A stretch of 13,138 nucleotides of DNA, taken from Isohypsibius dastychi. Taxonomy: Eukaryota; Tardigrada; Eutardigrada; Parachela; Isohypsibiidae. Where the stretch lies: positions 1-13,138 of the forward strand of contig JAQIWT010001003.1 in the NCBI GenBank assembly GCA_034696485.1, in the 5' to 3' direction. Of this stretch, positions 1-8,032 are shown piece after piece. Numbering within the stretch: the first letter of the stretch is position 1; every line of letters begins with the position of its first letter. The translations under genes were made by a program, and so were the position numbers. The notes beneath the pieces were generated by a model. The model made no database searches. It was not told the origin of the DNA and was given only the letters and a program-made list of their open reading frames with translations.

Positions 1-3000
1 AGATAAGATATGACCAAGGTTGGAAATGCTCCCAGAAACCTGACCCGAAGGTAATTCAACAAGGGGGGATACTTGACCACCGGGTATCTTTTTCCACGCC
101 TATCAGTCTGCCTGTAATTTGCGGTCTAATTCACTTTCGCTGGAAACGAGCTCAGCCCATGATTCTCCACTTCTCCAGACCGGAATGAAAGTGCAAATAA
201 CAATTAATCACGGAGAAAAAGAAGCATGTGAAAGCTCCATTGTCCGGACATTCTTAACAGACTCAATGACGCTTTTCCTTTTCCCCCGTCATATTTGATG
301 TACCAAATGCCTTCTTAATGGCTGATACATTCGCCAATAACAGCCGATAGCAACTGATCAAACATCCATCGGACACCGGTCATTTTCAACAAAAGATATT
401 CGAAAATAAATGTTTGTCTGGCCGAAATATCAATCATTTCATTACCAATGGAGAAATTTTCGAAAATGACACGCGAACCAATTCTAATCAAACCAAAAAT
501 TCTGACCAGAAAAATCTGAAAATCCAGAACATTTGAATTCAACAAAATATTCATAATTCAGTAAGCTTAAAACTGAATCATAAAATCGGTATCTGTAAAT
601 CGGTAGGGAATGCCAAACGACCCCCCAAGAAAAAATCCTTTTGGAGCTACGCCCAGAATTTCGGCGAAAAAGTGTGAGGAAGACGAAATTAAATGCGTAG
701 AAATTCAAAAACTATTATTCAGAAGTCTTTATTGAAACACGGAAAGCGTTTCAGAACAGAAATAATCCCAGAAAACTTCAGGATGCTTGTGCTAAACGAA
801 ACTAACTTTTCGCAGAAAATTCGTTTTTCAAAAAAACCGAAATTTCGCAAGCTGGAAAACATCAGATAATAAACCCAGCCCCCATCAAGAAACTTGATTT
901 TTAGGTCAAATTGTCCAACTTGCACAGCCGGACACGAAACTAGAAAATTATACGTCTGCAAAGAGAATAAAAGGGGTGATCATTAGCCATCAGATTTTGA
1001 TATGAGTTGGGCCATCTGCTCTCACATCTCAATAAGTATGCACCATCTCCGTCATCAAATAATCACAATTTAATAAAAATTACTAAACGAGGCCGCCTGG
1101 GCATTTTGTGTGTTGATAAACACTTTGCGCAAGTCCAAGTAAAGGTGCGGTGAACGATCAATCATAACATTGGGCCAGATGTCCACCGCTATCTACCATT
1201 TGGCACCAGGTTCCCTTATTCGTCTATATGAATTATTACAATTTCCCATGACACTACATCGCACTGAAACAAAGCTGTCACATTTTAAAAACACAAAATT
1301 ACTGCATAGAATAAACTTTAAACACTGTGCTCAATTTTAATCACCACGAATTCTCCTAAATTATCAATTCAGATCTCTACAAAACAACTGAAATCAAATA
1401 AAAAAATTAATTCATTTAGGTACATGAACATAAAAGCTACCGGTAGTGCGAATTCGATGATTATAATCGAAAACGCAAAATATCGAATTTCAAATGCTTA
1501 GCCGTGGTTCGATAAACTCAGAAAAGACCAAATACGAATGAATTATTAAACGCACTCAAGTTGAAAGAGATATGGCTATTCACAAAAGAATACAGTCCAA
1601 CAATGGAACACGCATATGTCCGGCTCAGACCCAAAAGTTCACCCCACTTTTCCTACTTGAGCTAATTCCCTTATTCATCCGACAAACTAGTCCAGCAAAT
1701 AATCTAGACCACGAACACGCTTTCTTCCCGCTTTCCCAACTAATCCGTCCCAATCGCCACATTATTCCTCCAGAGCGCGATTTTCTCAAAACCCCACTTT
1801 GTCCTCTTGGACACCACAACTTCCTCTTCCCTTACGGCATCCTCGAATTACACATTATCGATTTCATAATCATCGCCCGAATCACCAGTAACAACAACAA
1901 ACATTTACAAGTGTGACTTTATGACACAACATCACAACCGCCTACTGTTATCAAAATTACTAATCAATCATTTCATTTCTTTGTTCATTTCCTATCTACC
2001 AAGTTCGTTGTCAAACTTCCGAAAAATTAAAGAAGAATACATCACAACAAATATTTCGAGAGTCACACGACTGTTACATCAATGTTATTAATAGTACTAA
2101 ACATGAAACTGGGGAAAAAAACTTCATCGCAAATATAAATGGCGATTTATAAAATTTAAAAAAAAACAGAATAGGAATATCAAAGAAACAAGCTCCACAG
2201 AACTCGAAATATTCACCCAAATTTAAAAAAATGAGAAAGATCCACAAAATTCCAAAGCAATTCAATGACTACAAAATCCGAAAACGAATTAAAAACGAAC
2301 TGGTGTTTTCAAGAACCGCGAAAATTATCAGAATGCTCTTTGGTTGTCAAGCTCGAGATTAAAAACAAGTAACGTGACAAAAACTCAAAACATCAGCTTA
2401 AACCAAACACAACCTATCCGCACCGGAAGTTGGCAAACTGGCTTAAAACCAATCAAAGCGAATATTTCCAAAGCACCTGAAACGAGAACGAAATTCAATC
2501 TGGAAAGTACGATGAGATTAACCTTATTGCATTCTCAAGCGAATCACGTCTTATCCACTATACTTAATATTAAATTTCCATTCGAGATGATTTTCCATTT
2601 TCTCAACCCCACCCGGATTATTAAGCCCGTTGTGCAAAAGTAATCCCTTCAATTTTTGTGAGCATGCCCTGCTCCAGATAGATCGTATCAAGTGGCTAAA
2701 CTGTCGCAGGAGATTTCCCACAACTAGAATGCAAATTCAAGCCCTATTCCCACCCCGTAAAATAAACCAGCCACCAAACCAATAAATCCAATATTTCACC
2801 ACATTTTCACCTAATATTTAAACACCGGTTGAAATTCCAGTTCAGAATAGCGGGTAATCCATCAATATATTCCTCACATTAGCCACGGGCCACCGGCAAC
2901 ACAAACACCAGTACGTAAGCTCGGAATCGCTGGGTTGGAAAAGTAAATTTGCTGGAATCGCCTCGTCAACTAGTTCAGGCGAATTTTTTCCAAAATGATC

Positions 3001-3221
3001 AATATGGGCGCCAGTAAATATCCGCTCAATTGATTTTCCCGCGCTTCCATCGAAAACTTCCACCAATTCAAAACCGTCCCGAAAAATCAATATCAAATTG
3101 CCCGAAATCGAACAACGAAAGAAAACAATTCCTCCGTAATAAAAGCAAGGCGTTTTTTCAATCAGACATTTTTTGGCACAAATCAGTTTCCGGTTTGAAA
3201 AAAACAGTAATTTTAGCTCAC

Positions 3222-3320
3222 CCGATATCCAGAAGCTGATGAGCACTTGAGATTCTGCAATTCGATCCGACGTGTTTTCGAAGGCCAAACGACAGGAAGG
3301 AGTCAGCAAAAAACCCGAGC
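3222..3320 (-). other. Candidate minus-strand exon (99 nt), unrecognised
   Basis: On the minus strand, a pyrimidine-rich stretch ending CCCATCTTTGCAG gives a good acceptor (AG at 3322-3321). Ninety-nine nt later ATATCGG/GTGAGC is a good donor (GT at 3221-3220). Two of the three frames are open across the exon. One reads into a longer open frame down to 2842, ignoring the donor. Neither translation resembles a protein I know. Joining it in phase to the other candidate exons gives stops, so if real it may be untranslated or belong to an alternative transcript. It could equally be a chance pairing of splice-like sites. Confidence 0.2.
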
Positions 3321-4338
3321 CTGCAAAGATGGGAGATTAGATTGACATGATGAGAAAATGTAGTTTATCCGTTTGAGAAGGTTAAATCGGGAGCGCGCTA
3401 TCAAGTTCTTATAAACGAACGGAAACTGCAGAGTGGAGGAGAGCGCAGTGCCGTAACATCCAAAGAGAGTGTAACGAACCCTCATCCATCGGGAAGACCG
3501 GCGAAAAAATCGATACTCTCTCCAAGAGCCAGCCCCGGCTCGATCGGCGCATACATATTTACAGACAGCGATTTATAAGCAATATTGCACAACATACCCC
3601 ACCATTACTCTTCATAAAAGACCCAAGAAACAAGCTCGCAAATATCTTCTCTCGACATGATTCTCTTGGCCCCGCGACTGCAGTTCCGGGAGGAAATGAT
3701 TTTTTCTCTTCAAGCTTGTTTTCAATTTGCGCCAAAACGATGAGACCGGACACATGTGTAGCGTTTTGAAAAGGCTAATCACGAACATAGAGCGGTTTGT
3801 AATGAATGCGCCATAATAGAGCGCTTTTTCCGGTTGCTCGTATTTTTGCCGGCATGCTTCGTCAAGCGCGATATGGTTGGGCGCTACTTATAATTATCCT
3901 TTCATAAAACGACCGCGAATGGCTATCGTCTTTGACAAGAAAAAAATGGTCTCCGCCAGCGGTCAAGCGGAAGAAACTGCAAGTGTAAAAGTCCATTTAC
4001 AATGTCGATTTGGAAATTACTACCCCTATCAAAAAACCGCCTCGCCGCAATCCAATCCAAAAACCGATCAACTTTTCTCAGTCAGATAAATCAAGCAAAA
4101 AATCAGGTCGTTCTGCACAACCGGCACACTAAACGACCCATTCAATCTTTCCCACGATTCTATTAAATGCTATCATAACCATTAAACTGTCCTTTGCAAT
4201 CGGAATCGCGCTCCCGACTTCAGAAAAAAAATCAAACACGCTGGCCCAATTCTGTCATCTCCAGAACGCACTCAAAAAAATCCCTGATTCAGAAAAAAGA
4301 AAGAAAATACACAATCCAGCTGGTCGCGTCCGGAAAAA

Positions 4339-4390
4339 CCATAGTGAGATTAAATTAATTATTTACTTGCACTATGGGAAAAACCCATAG
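4339..4390. repeat. Three-part inverted repeat (alternative hairpins)
   Basis: CCATAGTG (4339-4346) is the exact reverse complement of CACTATGG (4370-4377). The right arm also forms a second perfect hairpin, CTATGGG (4372-4378), loop AAAAA, CCCATAG (4384-4390). The middle segment can therefore pair with either neighbour. The 23-nt spacer of the first hairpin is very A/T-rich. No target-site duplication or terminal repeat marks it as a mobile element. It may be a remnant of a small foldback element or chance. Confidence 0.4.
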
Positions 4391-5398
4391 AAAAAATAAA
4401 CCTGAGAGACATCAATCAGAAGCACTTTCCTATCTCGTATATGTCATCACACCCGGCAAAAAAAGAAGCCGGCTTCAACCTCTTATCTCCGCACCATCAC
4501 ACTAAACGAATCCAACTCGATTATCAGTTTAACCTCGCAACTTTAAAACGAAAGACAGTGTGAGAATTGATATCACGGAGAATTCTTCAAGAGCATATAA
4601 AAATTCGGCCACTGACCACAAAGACCCCGCCAGTAGTTTAGTTCTCGCCGGACACTTGACCAAACTACCGGAATTACTGCCGACAAGTACCTATCCATCA
4701 TACTTGACGACGTTGGAATAAAAAAAAGTGCCGCCGCAATCATGCACGAAATAAAAACAAACGAATCGGCCAGCAGCTATGCTCTGCTCCAGTAACGGTC
4801 CTGTTTGACAATTTTTCAAGCACCTTATTTTGCCAATTCCACCTCGTTGTAACCTTCAGGCGGCTAACCCATTAATTCACTTGAGATTTTTCATCTCATC
4901 TGTAAGACACTGACAAATTTGCCCCATATTCCGCAGCACGTTAACCGTCGCGACAAAGCAAATAATCACACCACTCCAAGAGCTTCTTCTAGATAACAAA
5001 CAGCGCCTAATGACTTCTTATATGTACTGGATCAATTCAATGTATCGAGAAAAAAATCAGGTCAGACCCGAAATGATATTAAGCAATAACGAGTTATTAC
5101 TCGCTACGATGACAAGCTTCAAGCTGGGCTACCGGCGAGTTCAGGCGCCAAACTGAAAAGTGATTTCCGGTTGGTCTCAAATCGATCAAAAATCATCAAA
5201 ACTTTGAACTTTTTTTTTCTAGTCAAGATTTCTAAATTTTGAAAAGCGCTCACTCCATCTGTTGAAAAACTGGAAGGGTGCAAAAAAAGGAAAGTGATAA
5301 ATCAGCTGAATCGAGTGAAAACAGATGTGTTCCCAGTGGCACACTTTTAAACGACGAGCCAGTAACCTCGACGACCCCAGGCGGCAAAAGATGTTTAC

Positions 5399-5494
5399 CT
5401 TTCCAGTACGGCTTCCATGCTGGGAGCTCCCTCCTGGTCCCAAACCATTCGCATCAATTACACTGATATCATATTCCATCCGGCATATCATCAT
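5399..5494 (-). other. Candidate minus-strand first coding exon (32 codons)
   Basis: On the minus strand an ATG at 5494 opens 32 codons ending at a splice-like site, ACTGGAAAG/GTAAAC (GT at 5398-5397), in phase 0. The second half is noticeably richer in G+C than its surroundings and encodes a Gly/Ser-rich stretch (GLGPGGSSQHGSR). A CACGTG E-box lies 27 nt upstream (5521-5526). It could be an alternative start exon of the minus-strand gene proposed to lie to the left. I do not recognise the peptide, and no in-phase partner exon is visible in the window. Confidence 0.25.
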
Positions 5495-5681
5495 TTCTCC
5501 GGAACATGTTTGGCACGTTCCACGTGACTAAGCTTCAGAAAGGAGAGGGGAAATAACAAGTGCCCTGCTCTAAAATTCTAAAACTGTTAAACTGCAAGCC
5601 GGCCTTGGTCCATCCATTCCTCGCGCTAATTACCGCCGTCAGATACCATCGCATCGTTAAGCGCTGGACGTCTGGTCTCAC

Positions 5682-5760
5682 CCTGCGCAAATCGATAACA
5701 TGGAATGATATTTCATAACCCAATCGCCTCTTCAACATTCCCCCCGAAACCATCAGGAAT
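5682..5760 (-). other. Candidate minus-strand exon (79 nt), unrecognised
   Basis: The minus strand has an excellent acceptor, ACATTTTGCAG (AG at 5762-5761), and 79 nt later a strong donor, CGCAGG/GTGAGACC (GT at 5681-5680). One frame is open through the exon and ends in a complete codon; the other two contain stops. Joining it directly to the exon candidates further left introduces a stop at once. It is therefore either untranslated, part of a different isoform, or fortuitous. Confidence 0.22.
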
Positions 5761-5865
5761 CTGCAAAATGTTGCGGAAATCTCTGGCACACCCTTCTGAA
5801 TTTATGATTAATGATGTAGTAAATTATGGCCAGGAAAAAATTCATGTAAAAACAAGCGTCAGAAA

Positions 5866-5873
5866 TGACGTCA
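5866..5873. promoter_or_regulatory. CRE-type palindrome TGACGTCA
   Basis: This is an exact copy of the cAMP-response-element palindrome bound by CREB/ATF bZIP factors, and it matches a second copy at 7355-7362. An 8-bp palindrome of this kind is expected less than once in the window by chance. Function is inferred only. Confidence 0.3.
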
Positions 5874-6918
5874 AGAGTAATCAGTTTTGATTTCAAAAAG
5901 AAGTCTAAAATTAACCGTAATATTCTAAAACCTTGCAAAATCATACTTTTGCCTTGTATCGCTTTTCGAGCGGTTCAAAGTAAATCTACAAAAAAAGCAT
6001 ATAAACAGAACAAATAAGAAATAAATCGATGATACGAAAAAATATAAAGAGGACAAAAATCCGTTCGACTCAAAGTGCGGTTCAGGAAAATCGATGCTAT
6101 TTAGCGGTATAGTATCGACAAAAAAATCAACAAAATTCGAATGCATATTTTCCGAATTATCCAGAAGAACTGAAAAAATTCTGGAATCCCAAAAACTGAT
6201 AAAAAATTGCCACAAATTAAGTGCTCCAAGTTAAATTTTTCACGTCATTTTTTTCTAGCGTTTCAAAGTTTGTTCTATAATAAACGTGGACATCACTCAA
6301 AGCAACCTATCCAGAAGCAGTCTGAACTGTATGCATCAGCTGTCAGAAACCCGATTGAATTTACATATTCGGAGCATGTGCTCGTTCCGACGTTTCGCTC
6401 CCTCGTCTCGTCTCGCGTCGAAAATGGCACGATAACAGTACAACCCACTGTACAGCTGATCATTACCAAGCGAAGAAAAGAAAAAGTTGTTGAGACTGGA
6501 TTATCCATTACAAACAAACACAATGAAGCATGACCAAAATCACGGTTAAGAAAGTGAGAGAAAGGAAAACGAGTGGCGCAGGCGGAAATCGAGTGTCAGT
6601 TATTATAGTGAGAGGCAAGTCACTTGGCCGGCCACTTTTTGCCAGCAGTAATTATGCCACCATTTTTCCCGTTGTAATATTTGGTAACCAGAACGAAAGT
6701 GTCGACTACAGCGATCACGAAATTTTATCCACTGGGGAATTTCAAAAAACCAAAATAAATCCGTTTCTTTAGCGCGAATGCACTGCTATCACACGTTTTC
6801 CATTCACAAGAAATGACTTATTTTCATCGCATCTGATAAAATCAGCGACCGTTGTGATTCTAGTCTCAACATCCCGGAAAGGCAAACAAACTCTAATTTT
6901 CAAAACGTGTTCACTCAC

Positions 6919-7062
6919 CAAAAATATTCCGTCGCTGCGTTCCTCCTAGCCTTTGACGATTCAGCGTCGGATCCACAATCCAGTAATTTTCCCGAAATCG
7001 AAGTATCCAGAACTCAGTCAAATCCGAACCAAATCGATCCTCTTTCGGGGAAAAAACGCACC
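6919..7062 (-). other. Candidate untranslated exon 2 of a minus-strand gene
   Basis: On the minus strand the acceptor TTTCTGGTTGTTAG (AG at 7064-7063) begins a 144-nt block that ends at the strong donor TTTTTG/GTGAGTGA (GT at 6918-6917). The intron separating it from the preceding candidate exon (7063-7118) is 56 nt, a typical nematode size. One of its frames is fully open (48 codons) but has no ATG, and the matching frame of the upstream exon has a TGA 4 nt before the junction. I therefore read it as 5' UTR, unless a leader is trans-spliced elsewhere. Confidence 0.42.
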
Positions 7063-7118
7063 CTAACAACCAGAAAATGCATTCACGTCAGTTTCCGAAA
7101 TAAATGCAGGATACTCAC

Positions 7119-7260
7119 GTGTTCAGAACTCAGCGCAACCCTTGTTCCACATCCAACTATTTCGAAAAGGAGCAACGAACAGCAAAACGACGAAACGAAA
7201 AGATCAGAAGCGATTTCTTTCCTAACTCCAACTGATGCAAAATGTGATACAGACTTCCAA
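7119..7260 (-). other. Candidate first (untranslated) exon of a minus-strand gene
   Basis: The 3' end is well defined on the minus strand by the consensus donor GAACAC/GTGAGTAT (GT at 7118-7117). The 5' end is only a guess, placed below the CCAAT box at 7311-7315. Only two GTGAGT hexamers occur on the minus strand in the whole non-coding left half, and they end these two consecutive blocks. An upstream ATG at 7284-7282, just outside the guessed 5' end, opens a 20-codon frame, and a second short one starts near 7150. Both terminate, so the exon looks non-coding. Confidence 0.38.
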
Positions 7261-7280
7261 AGGCAGAACGGGAGGAGGAG

Positions 7281-7362
7281 CCATGGAAGCGCCCACTTTT
7301 CTCGAATTTGATTGGTCGCTGGCTGGTGGCGTCACTAAAGTAAACACAGCACTTTGACGTCA
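7281..7362 (-). promoter_or_regulatory. Candidate minus-strand core promoter (CRE, CCAAT, GC element)
   Basis: Three recognisable elements sit in order just before the candidate first exon: TGACGTCA (7355-7362), a CCAAT box in the minus orientation (7311-7315), and GTGGGCGC on the minus strand (7289-7296). Strand composition also changes here: the A/C excess of the plus strand to the left is lost to the right (hand count for 7321-7860 about A 149, T 163, C 119, G 109). The elements are seen directly; promoter function is inferred. Confidence 0.4.
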
Positions 7363-8032
7363 TACAACATAAGAGTCAATGACCATTGCCCACACCTGCG
7401 GTTCACCTTGAAATTCCCACGGATTAGAAAGTCGATTGTCATGTCAAAGAGCTATGAATATGGACGAAGTCATTTCCGGCTGAGCGATTTTGAAAATTTC
7501 CATTTCGTTTTTGTTGAGCTAACCGTGTGAAAACTGAGGCTCCTGTATTTCGAGATTTTAGACGGATTATGTTTTTATAATCAAATCAAAAGGACGTTTT
7601 TGCAGGAATGCGGAAATTGTTGCTCTCCCGGAAGTCAAATTGACACTGAACCCCTTCATGGTTCGATAGCACTCATGTTGAAAAAACCGATTTTTTCTGC
7701 TCCTATGGTTTCGTGACGAATTTCAAATTCTCTGCACAAATACAAACGTCAGCGCTTCACGAGTTATCATATCAATCTTCAAGACTTCCCGGTTAAAAGG
7801 GTAGCAACATCACGTTCGTTCACCTGTCCCCCGGTGACTTTTCGCGTGATACCGTTATTGTCACATTGACACAATATTGAAAGAGGAAATATGATCGCTC
7901 GGCTTTCAGCATATTAAAAACAATAAGCCAAAGTGTTGATCCTGCACGTTGCGGTTTGAAATATCAGTCCAGTCAAAAACGCAAATCCAGGCTGCAAACA
8001 CATATTTTCAAACAGCAAAAAAAATCAAATTA
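7363..8032. other. Intergenic spacer and 3' flank of the SNM1 gene
   Basis: I see no supported gene here. On the minus strand this is the downstream flank of the nuclease gene. No canonical AATAAA is visible in the ~170 nt after its stop, so a variant signal is probably used. Other visible features are an inverted repeat TGTCA-CAT-TGACA at 7859-7871, which resembles paired half-sites of TALE-type homeodomain factors, one CCGGAAGT at 7628-7635, and an isolated acceptor-like TTTTTGCAG on the plus strand near 7605 without an adjoining open frame. Confidence 0.5.

Larger units (their letters stand above)
1..6918 (-). other. Long gene-poor, strand-skewed region; probable large intron of a minus-strand gene
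   Basis: No open frame here has a recognisable product, and the longer ones lack plausible starts, splice context or coding-like composition. I see no tRNA, rRNA, spliced-leader, known-miRNA or transposon sequence. The composition is lopsided: ten 60-nt rows sampled between 301 and 6961 and counted by hand gave about A 231, T 137, C 150, G 82. Read on the minus strand this is T over A and G over C, the direction usually seen in transcribed nematode introns. With the strong minus-strand donor at 6918/6917, the simplest inference is one very long minus-strand intron whose acceptor lies left of the window. Candidate internal exons are listed separately. A plain intergenic region remains possible. 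Confidence 0.45.

Noticed and set aside
240-252. TGTCCGGACATT shared with the nuclease start region at 10314-10325
   Set aside because: A single 12-nt match including an 8-bp palindrome, with no extended similarity on either side.
1572-1916. 114-codon plus-strand open frame, and a 64-codon frame on the opposite strand
   Set aside because: The plus frame is open because the strand is C/A-rich and poor in stop codons; the protein is low-complexity and unrecognisable, with no splice context.
2842-3309. 155-codon minus-strand open frame
   Set aside because: It has no conserved motif, and a strong donor-like site at 3221 cuts through it; only the upstream 99-nt part was kept, as a weak exon candidate.
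4465-4476. GAAGCCGGCTTC palindrome
   Set aside because: About three 12-bp palindromes are expected by chance in 13 kb.
6625-6634. TGGCCGGCCA palindrome
   Set aside because: A 10-bp palindrome is expected by chance several times in a window of this size, and it has no linked context.
6207-6772. Two overlapping plus-strand open frames (108 and 80 codons) sharing ATGA, after an acceptor-like TTTTTTTCTAG at 6249-6259
   Set aside because: The layout resembles a translational overlap, but this is a nematode genome, neither product resembles a protein family, and no donor or upstream exon supports them.
1-8032. tRNA, spliced-leader RNA, U6, let-7/lin-4-type miRNA and CRISPR-like arrays
   Set aside because: I scanned by eye for T-loop motifs and known mature sequences on both strands and found none; no regularly spaced repeat is present.
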